Shown piece after piece: positions 1 through 11,125 of a DNA stretch of 64,000 nucleotides; position 1 is the first letter of the stretch; every line of letters begins with the position of its first letter. This DNA is from Udeniomyces pyricola (taxonomy: Eukaryota; Basidiomycota; Tremellomycetes; Cystofilobasidiales; Mrakiaceae). The DNA lies in NCBI GenBank assembly GCA_039545295.1, contig BCIK01000003.1:1178001-1242000 (forward strand). The letters run 5' to 3'. The notes below the pieces were generated by a model. That model was given only the letters and a program-made list of their open reading frames with translations. It was not told the DNA's origin and did not search any database. The translations under genes and the position numbers were made by a program.

Positions 1-2028
1 TGGACCCACGTTTTTGTCCACGTTTTTGCAGCTCGGGTCAGTTAGGAGGGCTGAGATGTCACTCGGGACCTGATAATTTCATATCGCAAGGTCGAGAAGG
101 GAAGCAGAATAAAAAGGTTCAAAAAGAGGGGTATCAGTCACGAATGCCCCTTTTCTTTCTCGTTCAAGTACACACTCTTATCGCTATGTGGCGCACCATC
201 CCTCTTCCAAACCATCCCATGATCTTACCTTGGTGACTTGACACGCCAAAAACGCTTTCTCCATTGCTTCAGCATAGTTTTCTTCATCCCCGTGGCGCCG
301 CGCCTGGTCGATCGTCTTGAGGAACTCCTTCTTTTGCGAGGCTTTGCCCGACCATTTGGGTTGCTCGCCTCCGTGCTAAACAAAGCAAAGAAATCCAAGA
401 TGGGCAAGCCATTTTTTGTACATTTTTTTCCGTTTGAATTAGCTCCGTCATTCGTCACATAGAATGTCGGCTAGTCTAGAAGCTTACGGTTGCCTTCCAG
501 TCCTCGAGAGCCTTGATCAGGATGATGACAAAAGGAATGTTGCCGTGGTCCATGGAATCGAGCGAGTCAAAGTCGATGGACTTGACGTGCGCAAGTAGTT
601 CAGGAAACGGTTGGTCGATTCGAAGCGAAGCGAGCGAGGTTGGGTGGGTATCGACAACTGAACAGTAGGTCCAGGCAGATTGATCAGAATATGAGAAAAC
701 TTTGAATGGGTAAGCGTTGAAAGTAGGTGCAAGAAAGGCGTACTGGTATGCTCTCGGATCTGAACACGGACTGTGCCCATGAAACCAGACGATCGCACGA
801 GGATCAGAGGGATGTCGGGGTGAGGCGACGTCGTGGAGGAAGAAGGATCGCTCGCTAAAAGACAAGATAGGATGAGTTGCGATGAGCTGTCTGTCGTTCA
901 TCCCGGTTTGATCCTTTTTCCATGACACAGAGTATCAAGGTATGAGAGCGCCGGATCAAACTCAATCGCAGATGAGGCTTCGTACCAGACCACAGGAGAG
1001 ACGACAGTCGTTCTTCGGTCGCTGCTGAGACGTTGGCGGCGATGATCAAGGTGAAGCCGAGAAAGAACGCTGGGTCGTTGGTCAACATCTCATCAACGCT
1101 CTGGTATATAATTCAGATCAACCATCATCCTCTGTCAGCTGATGAAACAGATACGATGAAAGCATGGAATGAGACGGGCGATGTATGCAACGTACAGCGA
1201 CAGTTGACTTGCCAACAACGCTTGGGTTGAGCTCGCGGAGATACTTGACTGTCTCTTCGGCCAAAGCTTTATCGAGAGAGTCTGTGGTCAAGAAGAAATT
1301 TTGACCGATGTCTTCGGCCGTAGTGAGTTTGTCGGAGAGGATTTCAAAGTAACCGATTCCTGTGAGAGATGAAGCGATCGAAACGCACGATCAGCTGGAC
1401 TTCCTTCAATGCTTGTTCGATCATACATTCCTTGGCCAGCGTGGAGGATCATTGCTAAGCCAGATTTAGGCTTGCGAGTGTGATATCCAAAGCGAGGTCG
1501 ACATGAGAACAGAGCTAACCTGGAAGGACAAGATTCTTGAGGGACTGCGTGCCGGTCGCGACTGGGTTGATGAGGAGAACACGGGCATCCTCGAGGCCTC
1601 CCTGGCCGGAGGCACCCCATAGTCTGATGGAAAATAGATGTCCATGGAAGATTTAAAGAACATAGACGAGGTTAAGTCGATGAGCGTAACGGGAGATGAC
1701 CGAGAACACCGATCGAGGGTAGAAGGTGAAAGACAGGGATGGAGCGAGCGACGCACCGGAGCTGTCGATCGTATCGCCGCGTCTTTGCGTCTGGTCGAGC
1801 GATATCACCAATACTGCTGACGCTGACGAGAGGGATGAGATGGGAAATGGAAGATGGGAGATGTCAGTGTCAAGAGATATGAGTATTGGCGCGGCCGAAG
1901 AAGATGAGTAAGCAGATCTTGGGGGCGACTGACGAGGAGGCTTCGGCAGACCTCTTTCTGTTGAGTAGGGTGGGCACTTGGACCTCGGCACTGGGCAGAG
2001 AGATAGAGTCTTGAAGGTGGAAAGACAT
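1..2028 (-). CDS. ULA1: NEDD8-activating enzyme E1 regulatory subunit (ULA1/NAE1/APPBP1), C-terminus outside window
   Basis: This is the non-catalytic half of the NEDD8 E1, which pairs with Uba3 to activate NEDD8/Rub1 for cullin modification. Spliced exons read in order match APPBP1: [10 protein letters not shown] ending at 1757, then [18 protein letters not shown] (about 1510-1635), [20 protein letters not shown] (about 1220-1360), [17 protein letters not shown] (about 998-1090), a segment ending [26 protein letters not shown] (about 485-655), [17 protein letters not shown] (229 to about 380) and [16 protein letters not shown] (1 to about 70). The Rossmann/ThiF part is present. The rest of the C-terminus lies left of base 1. 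The start is tentative: an ATG at 2028 (MSFHLQ...) can splice in phase to the [10 protein letters not shown] exon through an intron of about 200 nt, but no conserved residue fixes it. Family identity is secure; exon 1 is inference. Confidence 0.87.
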
Positions 2029-2166
2029 GAGAGGAGGGTTGGATTGACCGTAGCGAGGCAAGTTAGGTTAGGCAAGGGCCAACGATGATGGTTGAAGCTC
2101 ATCAATCCATCATCATCATCATGCATCGATCGATGTCATCGGATGCTTGCGAGCTTCGTGGTCATG

Positions 2167-2180
2167 CACGCGAGCGCGTG
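2167..2180. promoter_or_regulatory. CACGCG inverted repeat, MCB-like (ACGCG) candidate
   Basis: The sequence CACGCGAGCGCGTG is a perfect 6-bp inverted repeat with a 2-bp spacer. It carries ACGCG on both strands, the core bound by the fungal G1/S factor MBF. It lies about 220 bp before the ORC3 start. The motif is seen directly; its use as a cell-cycle element is inferred from the replication gene next to it. Confidence 0.4.
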
Positions 2181-2190
2181 AGTCCATCAT

Positions 2191-2210
2191 AAATAAATAA
2201 ATAAATAAAT
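2191..2210. repeat. (AAAT)5 microsatellite
   Basis: Five tandem AAAT units lie in the ULA1/ORC3 intergenic region. This is a simple repeat with no known role. Confidence 0.85.
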
Positions 2211-2399
2211 GAATACATGAAATATAGAACCCCCGATTGTCATCAAGTATGTTGTTAGTCACCTTACTAAACTGCGTTCCCGATTTCTCAATTCCCAGTC
2301 GCGTCCTCGCGGTCAGAACGACACGTCTAGCTCTCGCCAAGTCCCTTGCATCAACATCCAGCCCACTCCACGCCTCCCAATCACCGTCTTCCTCAATCC

Positions 2400-5300
2400 A
2401 TGGTCGACCTCGACTCTCGTTCCCACGGCGTCTTCTTCGTTCCACATAGGGATCCCCCCAACGGCACCGACGTGTCCGCGTCCGCAATCGACGGCGACGT
2501 CGTACGCGGTCCGGCCAAAAGACGAAAGGCATACCGTCGTAGCTGGGCCAGGTGCCTCGCCAGGATCAACGTCAGTTGCCTACTGCTCAACATCATGACT
2601 AGCATCAGGCACATCACCAAACCTCACTCCAGCTCAATCCTAGCTGACGTCATGTCGGTGTCAATCAACACGCCCAGTTGAGCTGACATTGCGTCCATCT
2701 TTGTGTCTCGGTCTTGGTCTTGTCCGCATCTTCTCTCCATCATCTCCCACTACTCATTACGTTCCGCAGCTCGCAGCCGACAAACTTTCGACTGTCACTC
2801 TTGATGCTCTCCAATCTTATGTCGACGCTCAAGTCGCCGCTCAATCGTTTCCTTCGCCCTCTCCCTTCCCTACGATCCCCACGGCTCTCCTTACGTGTCC
2901 GTCTAGTCTTGCATGCATGCACCTGCACCCCTTGATGCGGTCGCTTTCTCTCAGTTCGTCACCTAGCTGACCTTCTGCTTTCCCCTCCTGCTTCATGGTA
3001 AACCATTCATCTTCTCATTCATAATGTCTCAGCTCCATCGGAAAGCACGACCGCGTCCATCGCGTCGTCGCTCATGTCGCGTCTCTCGGACCGTTCAAAT
3101 GGTCGAGCATCTTCGGCCCCCTATCGAGGACGAGCGGCCTTCGTCCAGTGTCATCCGGCAACCAACCTCGAATCGCTCATCAAGGCGACAGTACTTGGTC
3201 TGCTCCAAGTTGACACACCTACTCACGTTCGTCCTTCCCTATCGAGTGACACTTGGCCATTCAATGGCTGATGGGTGGAATCTCATCTGACTGTGCTCTC
3301 TTTTGTGTCGTTTCAGCCTGCCACTCTGCCTTACCTAGCACTCAAGCTGCCTTCTCCACCTCCACCTTTACTCCTTACTCTTCACCAAATCCATCTCCTT
3401 CCTCCCTCGATCCTCTCGTCTTTCCTCCACGTTCTCTCTCGCTACGTCTCCCAACTCCCTCTCACCTTGCTCTTGACAAGCTCGACGGCCCCAGCCGTGT
3501 TCTCCCAGGTTATTCCAGCGGACATCCTGACGAGGTTGGACGTCAACGTTTTCGAGTGTAAGAGCGGCATGGAAGTTTGGGAAACGATCGTGAAATCGGT
3601 ACGAATTCCTGTTGCTCTTGTCTTGAGTGAATCCTCTTTCCCTTTGAACTGACATTGTCCTTTTGATCCTCCACCATCTTGGGTTGTTGTCTTAAGGTTT
3701 TTTTCTCGCTCGATTGGGATCCAGACGTGCTTATCGATGGCGATACTCTTGAAGAACTCCGCATCAGTTTTGAGCGCGTCGGAGGATCCCTTGAGACCCT
3801 CATCTCGTCCATCCAAGTACGTTCCCTCAATGCTATACCTGGCAGCCACTCTGAACAAGGTCTCAAGAATTAATCCCCTTGCAATGTGGTCTTTATTGTT
3901 TGCTATAATATATTCTCGTTTTCTCAGTACATCCATCTCAAAGCCTTCACCTCCCCCCTGGGCCTCTTTATCACCCCCTCATCTTCCCAGCTTTCCTTTT
4001 CCCAGACCTCTACCCTCTACAAAGCCCTGCTCTCCCTGCCTTCTGTCATCACATGCTCTACTCCTCCTCTGTCCCTCCTCACTTCAGCACCTAGGCCCCA
4101 TTATCCCTCATCTTCCTCCCTCCCCCTTCCAAGCCCTTCTGATCTCCTCGACATCATCTCCTCATCTCGAACCGCTTCTAGCACTCACTCTCGCGCACTC
4201 AAACTTGGATACCTCCTGTTGCTCGAGACGCGTTCGTTTCTCAAATCGATGAGGGAAAGCGGGGATGACTTGGGAGTTGGTGAACGGGCGAGGTTGATGA
4301 GAGAATGCCTGATGGGCGAAGTTGGAATCGGAAGGATTATGGGGAATGGTGGATGGAGATGGAGTGTCAAGCTTGTTAGGTTCGTCATCCTTTTTTTCTG
4401 TGATACGAGAGTCAGACTCTGAAATCAAGGAGAAACACTAATGCATCAATCCTATAACCGCTCATCGAATACTCCGAATATTCTTTCATCTCGATCTCAA
4501 CCTCTTAACACTCATCCTCGCTGTTCCCCTGCATCCCTTTACATGTCCTCCGCCTGCTCCAGCAAACTGAACCCTCAAGAAACCGCTCAGCTCCTTGACC
4601 GTCTCACCGCTGTCCTTAACTTACAACCTGACCCACCCACCTTGACTCTGCTCAAGGATGGTGAGGGAACTGACATCGACCCGGTCACGCTGGCCACGAG
4701 GTTGGAATCATTCTTCGAGTAAGTCCTAAGCTGTAGGGTTTTTATCGAGCACACGAACGAGAGAGAGCCGGTTGTTTGTGTCTTTATGTGGTGGGGACGC
4801 GGCGAGACAAGCAATGAGCTAGAACAGCATCAATCACAAGCTGAGGCGAAAGACATGTTGGATGGTTTCGCAGACCAGGCCAAGAGTGAGAAAAGCTGCT
4901 GACTTGCTCCATTTTTTTAACAGGTCGTATCTCATTCGTCCCAAGCACATTATTTTCTCAGAAATCTTCACGTTCCGGTCACTCGAGGATCTCATCAAAG
5001 TATGGCCCATCCGTCCTTCTTCTCCTTGTCGTCGTCTCTCTTTCTCGATCTTCGTGCTCTTCCCAGCTCCCCTACCCCCCTTCACATTCCCCTCTTTTCG
5101 CCCTTCCTCTCTTGTGAATTCAACGAAACAACAACGGCGTAACTTGGAGTGAAAATCACCTTCTGACGTTTGACTGTTGCGCTTCGAACAACCGATTCAC
5201 TCAGGTCTTCAATTCCTCCCCTCTTTCAACCCTCGAAACCGCACTTCTCAGCCCATCGACGTACCTCAATTGTTCCTGCTGCGATCCTACTTCGTCTTCG

Positions 5301-5705
5301 TCAGGGTACAACCCAGCTTCGCTCCCGGACACATCCATCCTGTTCGCTCGGTACTTGGAGTCGGGTAAGATGGTGAATCTGTACGATTGGTACGAGGCCT
5401 TCGCGAGCGTCGTCGAGGGAAGAGCAGAAGGGTTTGGAACTTCCGCTCTTGGAATCGAGACGAAGAAGCGGAAAAGGATCGTCCAAGGGAACGAAGCCGA
5501 TCGAAAAGATGGACCAAGTGGCGATGAAGGATCGTCGTCGTCGAGCAGCGTCATCATCCCGCGCGAGGTCATCCAGGCTCGGTTCATGCGGAGTTTCCAC
5601 GAGTTAGATCTGTTAGGATTCCTCAAGGCGACGAAACGAAAGGAAGAATGTTGCCTCAAGACTTTCTTTATGCTGACGGAGGATGATGTGGATGGAATCG
5701 TCTGA
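2400..5705 (+). CDS. ORC3: Origin recognition complex subunit 3
   Basis: Orc3 is part of the ORC ring that marks replication origins in the nucleus. The ATG at 2400 opens MVDLDSRSHGVFFVPH, which fits the short Orc3 N-terminus. Later exons give QCHPATNLESLIKATVLGLL (about 3130-3200), a conserved core with VSQLPLTLLLTSSTAPAVFS (about 3440-3510), VFFSLDWDPDVLIDGDTLEE (about 3690-3760) and YIHLKAFTSPLGLF (about 3930-3970). The C-terminal winged-helix part reads MVNLYDWYEAFASVVEG and RFMRSFHELDLLGFLKATK, a strong Orc3 signature, and ends in TGA at 5703-5705. At least seven introns break the gene. The acceptor after about residue 95 was not resolved uniquely. The gene shares a promoter region with ULA1 and converges on the HD-domain gene. 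Identity rests mainly on the C-terminal signature. Confidence 0.85.
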
Positions 5706-6343
5706 GGGCGGACGGCTTATATGAGACGAGGCGTATCGGGAAGGGAAAAGAAGGAGAGGGCCGGTGTATATATGTGGATCATAAGGCGAACGTCGGAGTG
5801 CAGAAAGAGATACCTATCTAATCAAATATGGAGAGCTACACGCCGGCTCCTCCCTATCCATCACCAAAGGATTCGCCACATATATGGAAATGACATGAGA
5901 TGAAACATCTTCTTGTCTCTCTCTATATCCCTCATGCCTTTTACCTTCCAAATCAGTCCTTATCTCTGCTGCGACAAGACTCCATCTGCAACCATCAGGG
6001 AGGAGGGGGGAGGGGCTGATATATGGGGTCATGCATCACAATCGGCCGTGTGGTTACTCCTTCTCTTCAAGGGACATATGCATGTGATTATGGACCTACC
6101 AAACCGAGTCTCATTCCGAAAACATCTTTCGTCTTTCAGCCTGATCAAATCCTGTCCTGCTCTTTGCAGTTTTACTCCGCTTCGCGCTGAACATCTTCTT
6201 CTTTTCCTTCGATATCTATCCTGACTCTCAATCTATCTCCCTATTCATGATCTGAAGCCCACCAGCCGTTTCATCTTCCCCCTCCAAAACCCAACCGTAT
6301 GACCTCCTTCCCGTCAATATTAAATTCCGAATCTTGAACCCAA
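5706..6343. other. Convergent 3' intergenic region, ORC3 / HD gene
   Basis: This is 638 bp between two gene ends. It holds only small ORFs without resemblance, and AT-rich and pyrimidine-rich stretches expected of 3' UTRs. Nothing else was recognised. Confidence 0.6.
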
Positions 6344-8456
6344 CTAATGCTGATCGACAAACACCTTGCTTCCCACAACGGGTTCCTTCCCGCCTGCCTC
6401 CAACTTGGCACCTTCCCATTCGCTGGCTTCTTGGCCACGTTCGGCGTAGAGTGCTTTCCGCTCGGCCATGATGTCACGCGTCCAGTCTTGGACGGCTGGA
6501 TGCCGGATGTGCGGGATCGAGCCCGCGAGGAACGGGGCGAGGGCCGGTTGAGATTGCGCTGCACACGAGGAGATCGAAGGACATGAAAGAATAGCAGGGT
6601 CAGAGATGACTGGGGAACAAAGAGAAGGAGCGAAAGAACATTGGTTGCAAGAAGAGTGCAAATCCAAAAACAAGGACAGAAGAGAACAACATCATCATAG
6701 AAAGCAAATAGTTTTACTTACATCGTTCGTATTCGACCGTTTGAAGGATTAGCTCAAACCGGTCGAGATCCTTGACAAACTGCGCCTCTGGCGTTTGGCC
6801 AGCTTCATACTCCTATAGTAGCGATGAGATCACAGGCAAAGAAAGGGAAAAAGAAAGCAGGGAACGAAACGAGAGGTGATGAGACAATACGCCAGAGTTT
6901 GCACGTCTATCTATCTGTATGCTTGCGAATTGATCTTTCAGAAATAGCCATATCAGGCGAGGGCAACTGACGGAAACTGAGCATCAAGCCCAGCGACACG
7001 TACCTCCCATAAGGCTTCAATGCGCTTGGCTGCTTCGCCTCCCCCAAGCATCTCATACAAGAAAGAATGCATAGCTTCCTGTGCACCCCAAATAACAGAC
7101 GTTAATTTGTTGATCATGAATGGTGTCTCCCGGCCACATTGGAAGTGAATTGTAGACTTACGGCTTCGAGGCGATGTTTCTCTTTCTTGGACACGCCGTC
7201 GACAGGTGTTATGTCGCCAACACTAGAGATATAAGGATAGTTATGAATATAAAAGTCAGGTGAGATACAAAACACGTGGTTAGACACATGAAGGCATCAA
7301 TTGTGTGACAAATGGAGCAAAGAAGTTGTAAGATGGACGAACTGCGCTTCAGCCAGGTCATGACTAAAAAGTAATGTTGGGAAAGAAAACCCCAGTCAGG
7401 ATCAGATTAGATACAGTTAATTGGTCTTGAGGCCGTTTCGTAGACAGATCAAGGGAGGGCGCTGATGTATCCCCACTTACACAACGGCCATCTAACGAAA
7501 CAAGATAAAGAACAACAACCCATCAGACGTCAAGCCGGATTGAGCGAAATCGTGTCATCTTTCGGGGTGGGATGCCGACTCACCATGCAACACTTTCCGA
7601 CATCGAGCGGCCGATCCCGGCCTTCGTTAGGCACACACAAAGCAAGGACAGACATGCGGTACATGTGATCTGCGATTGACTCGGGTTGGTGGACCTGAGG
7701 GTAAGCATAGTATGCATTGTGATATGTCAGTTCAGCAACCAAATAGAATGATCAGAATTTTGTTGAGGAGTTGTTTGAAGTTGGACATGTTTGAGTGTTG
7801 TCCGAAGCATATACGATACAACATATGGTCCCCGCGAGGAACTACATGTTGTTAACCATCTTCTTTGTAGGAGGTTAAGTATCGAGCGCGTCAAAGATAC
7901 TTGATATCTCCTCCAGGTCGACGTAAGCAACAACCCCTTTAGTCGACGCGTCGATTTCCCCCCTCTTAATATTCGTCGCCGCACCAATGACAAGGCTGCC
8001 AAAGCAAAGAGACCTGAGGCATGCCAAAGTCGGGACTCACGCCTTCGCGGACCCAACCTCCCCTCTTTTGCGTCTGGATACGGTAGAGAAGCATGATTCA
8101 ACGCTACATCAGCTCTAGGGTAACTGGGGCCAAATATCGCTAACGAGCGAACGGGTACGAGAGCAGAAGATTCGGACCTTGAGCTTCTCGAGGATGTGAA
8201 AGAATGCTCGATGATCTAGGGCAGCATCTCCGACCGATCTACATGCACCAAAGTCAAGGTGGTCAGAAATGGAATTGGGTTAGTATCGCGAGAGGTGATG
8301 GAGCTGAAGGACGGTCGGAGGCTGGATGTATGCTGCTTGCTTGTAACAGGGGGGAGGGGCGGGGTAGCTCGATTTGGGCGAAACCGTGCCGGATTGGGAG
8401 GAAGACGGGGTAGCGGAAGAAGAGGGAACGGCAGCAGAGTCCATGGCGTCGGACAT
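6344..8456 (-). CDS. HDDC2-type HD-domain phosphohydrolase (5'-deoxynucleotidase family)
   Basis: HDDC2/YfbR-type enzymes are metal-dependent HD-fold nucleotidases that remove phosphate from deoxynucleoside monophosphates; a cytosolic role in the nucleotide pool is likely. Exons in order: an N-terminal low-complexity exon from the ATG at 8456 (MSDAMDSAAVPSSS), DHRAFFHILEKLK (about 8180-8220), TQKRGGWVREG (about 8047-8078), HQPESIADHMYRMSVLAL ending at 7584, an 11-nt microexon at 7481-7491 (MAVV), HDLAEA from 7463, VGDITPVDGVSKKEKHRLEA (about 7155-7215), FVKDLDRFELILQT (about 6740-6810) and the C-terminus to TAG at 6344. Metal ligands are visible: H in ADHMYR, HD in VVHDLAE and D in VKDLD. The exact join after exon 1 is unresolved. 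The gene diverges from mS41. Confidence 0.82.
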
Positions 8457-8977
8457 GATGAGGAGATTCGTTGCGAATGTGGTGCTGAGTGTACGTATAG
8501 AGCTGAACAGGAGGACATGTTGAATGAAGAGTCAGCGTCAGCCGAGTCCAACTTTCCCAGCCGATTGGGTGAGCGGTTAATAACAAAGTTGGGTCAGGAA
8601 ATCATTTTGTATTCGAATATACACACCGATGCCAAAAACCAAATCGCGGTCTTCAAGCTTCATCTTGGCTTCAATTGGCTTCACTCAAGCTTCAAGCGCT
8701 TCAAGTGCTTCAAGCTCCAGGCAGCTCGCTCGCACAAGCTCGCGCCTTTGCACAGCCAGGCCAGCCTTGCAGCTTGCAGTTACTGGCAGTTGCCCGGCTT
8801 CGCGGCTTCCAGCTTCGAGGCTTCCCTGGTCGACCTGGTCTCTTGTCCCTTGCTCTTGATCGACTCTCGTTCTCTCCTCCTCAGCCTGCTGCCTTAACCA
8901 CCGAGGTCTCTCTGCACCTTCCATCCAACCCTCTCTGTTCGCCGCCATCGTCCGTTCCCATTATCTCGCTGTCAATC
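8457..8977. other. Divergent intergenic region HD gene / mS41
   Basis: This 521-bp region between two start codons includes a degenerate GCTTCAAG-rich repeat near 8643-8720 and the pyrimidine-rich leader of mS41. The mS41 reading frame stays open far upstream of its ATG but has no earlier ATG. Confidence 0.55.
8643..8720. repeat. Degenerate CTTCAAG tandem repeat
   Basis: CTTCAAG or GGCTTC recurs about every 9-12 bases, including three near-perfect 9-mers in a row (cttcaagcg, cttcaagtg, cttcaagct). It lies 260-335 bp upstream of the mS41 start. Function is unknown. Confidence 0.55.
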
Positions 8978-10268
8978 ATGTCCCTCCGATTCCTTGCCCG
9001 GCAGGTTCCCGGAGCCAACTCTATCGCTTCCTCCTCGAGCATCCGACTCTCGACCACATTCTCCAAGCGATTCAACTCGGACGACGCCCCGCCCCGGGGT
9101 GCCCCCAAATCGGTCCCGCCGCTTTGCTTGCCCAAGATGCGACCGACCCACACGTTCGGATGGAAGGAGGTCGAATATGAGATTGCCAACACCATCATGC
9201 CGCCCACTGTCTTTGGAGAGCATATCCGACGAGACTTTCCCTTGCCTCGAGGTCCGTTCGACTCTCCTTGCGCGTTTGCCTTACCCTTCGTCTCGCCTAG
9301 TCGCTAGACCGTCTGGATGATGTTCGCTTCTATGGCCACTCGGTCGGATATCAATCTTGTCCAAGCTAACGAGAGCTATATGTACTGATCACATCTCTTG
9401 ACTCATTCCACTACGTGCTCTTCCGCGTCCTGCTTGCCCATGTTCGATCCTACTACCCACCTCCCCTTGACATTCCGCTTCTTCCCCGTCCATCTCCGTC
9501 AACAGCCCCGATAGTCGACGCCAAGGCTTTCTTCAAGGCAATCGGCCGTGATATCGCAAGCAAGCTTGAAAAGCACGAGGTTTCATGGAAGCAGCTCTTC
9601 AAGAATGGGCCCAAAGACTGGGAAGAGCTGGGTCTTAACGTCAAGGATCGAAAGTGAGAACCAAGCCGTTTACTCGTCCCTGTCAAGTACTGCTTCATCT
9701 CGCGACGTGGATTGTCAGGAAGCCAACAGACACGCACCGAAAAGAATGACGTCCAACCAGGAACTACCACTGCGCTTCTGGTGCAGCTGATCGGACAGCT
9801 TGGTCTGGACCATTGGGCTGACGCGTCGAGCGCCCACTCTTTTCCTTTTCTACATTATTTTTGCTCTACCTAAAACCCGTTTTGATACAACCACTTACTT
9901 TCGTCAACAACAGATACGTTGCTTGGTCTCGAGAAAAGTTCCGCATCGGCCTTGATCCGAGAGCCTTCCGAACGACGCCCAAGCGCCCCAAGACGGTCCG
10001 ACGGTGGGTTTGCCTCTGACAATCGACGATGCCTTGTTTGAAACGCGACTCCATGCTGATGGATGGATTGTTCTGCTCCTTCTTCTTTACTGTTTGGAAT
10101 TGAATTGATTTTTTTCGGACCGCCTTCTGTTGGTCCTCTGACTCGTGCAGAAACGGTCCAGCAATCCAGAACGGCGTGCGAATGCCATGGTCGAACAAGT
10201 TGTCGTTGGCGCATGCCAAGCGACCATGGGGATACCCTGCTGCGACGCAACCAATCAAGACGAACTGA
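8978..10268 (+). CDS. FYV4: Mitochondrial small-subunit ribosomal protein mS41 (Fyv4, IGR motif)
   Basis: mS41 is a small protein of the fungal mitochondrial ribosome. Four exons join in frame: 8978-9251, 9506-9653, 9914-10003 and 10151-10268, giving 209 residues. The N-terminus MSLRFLARQVPGANS, followed by many Ser/Arg residues, looks like a mitochondrial presequence. The IGR motif core is seen in VDAKAFFKAIGRDIASKLEK followed by SWKQLFKNGPKDWEELGL, as in Fyv4. A basic tail follows (KFRIGLDPRAFRTTPKRPK). It is longer than yeast Fyv4 because of the presequence and C-terminal extension. An internal acceptor at 9501-9505 makes intron 1 254 nt long, longer than usual here. Identity is from the IGR segment. 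Confidence 0.83.
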
Positions 10269-10685
10269 AGTGTTGGTGGTTGATGACGATGATGCATGGA
10301 TGTTTTCTTTTTTCCATTGCGTAGACATCGTTAGCGAACAAACTGCGAGTAATTTGTCGACAAATACCATCAAGGGCAATCACTGTGATAGAACGCCGCG
10401 CGCGCTCGTGTATCATAGCTGGCTGGACCAAGCTGTCAGGCCTCAGGGCTTGGGGCTTGGGAGTGTTGGTCACCGAGTACATCACCAGTTTTATTATGTA
10501 TGTAAATGCACTGATGCTGGTCAAAAGCGGCATAATAGTGTATACGGCAGATCATGATGCAAATTAGTAGCATCGTTGATTTACTCGCGATGGGCTGATG
10601 TTCAAACGTTTAAACGATTACAGCCATGATTTACGATATTGACGGCCACTTATGCAAACTTGTTTATCACCCAATTCATAATGTG

Positions 10686-10735
10686 ATATCACTGCACCGT
10701 GAAGACCGATATATCACTGCACCGTAAAGACCGAT
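10686..10735. repeat. Tandem direct repeat, two 25-bp units
   Basis: Units at 10686-10710 and 10711-10735 differ at one base (G versus A in ACCGTRAAGACC). They abut exactly and lie about 390-440 bp before the URA2 start codon. Confidence 0.85.
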
Positions 10736-10825
10736 CATCGATCACGCATCGACATGAGCGGGGGTAAAAACATCAATTATGATGAGACCGGGTCTCCGCA
10801 TGTCATGACTACCTCAAATGATCGG

Positions 10826-10863
10826 GTCACGTGTTGTCACGTCAAATGTCACGACCAGTCACG
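10826..10863. promoter_or_regulatory. Four phased GTCACG elements upstream of URA2
   Basis: GTCACG starts at 10826, 10836, 10848 and 10858, with spacings of 10, 12 and 10 bp, so all copies face nearly the same side of the helix. The first overlaps a CACGTG E-box (10828-10833). The array lies 263-300 bp before the URA2 ATG. The copies are direct observation; a role in URA2 control is inference, and the factor is unknown. Confidence 0.5.
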
Positions 10864-11125
10864 GTTGAGATTGTGAGATTTGGAACTGTCCCCCTCCGGA
10901 CGTGCGGATGCGAGTTCTCCTCTCTCCTTCTCCTTCTTCTTCTTCTTCTTCTTCTCCCCACGCACGCAAGCCCTGGGAGAAGTTCGTACACGCCCCCTGC
11001 TACCCACGCATTCCACTCGTCACACATCTACCAAACCGCCAATCACTCCCACCATCAGCACCAGCCGTTCCCACCTCTAGGCTTCCCTTCCATCCTTTTT
11101 CTTCCTTTCTTTGCCACCTTTCGAC

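Larger units (their letters stand above)
2029..2399. other. Divergent intergenic region between ULA1 and ORC3
   Basis: This is a 371-bp head-to-head promoter region. It holds an ATC-rich stretch (about 2097-2125), a CACGCG inverted repeat (2167-2180) and five AAAT units (2191-2210). No ORF with family resemblance was seen. Confidence 0.6.
10269..11125. other. Intergenic region and URA2 promoter
   Basis: This 857-bp stretch after mS41 carries a tandem 25-bp repeat (10686-10735), a GTCACG array (10826-10863), a CGG-N5-CGG pair near 10897-10907 and a CTT-rich pyrimidine tract (about 10917-10957) before the URA2 ATG. No gene was seen in it. Confidence 0.6.

Noticed and set aside
8259..8897. 212-codon plus-strand open frame across the HD gene 5' exon
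   Set aside because: It is antisense to the HD gene start and crosses the repeat upstream of mS41. Its composition is low complexity and it matches no family.
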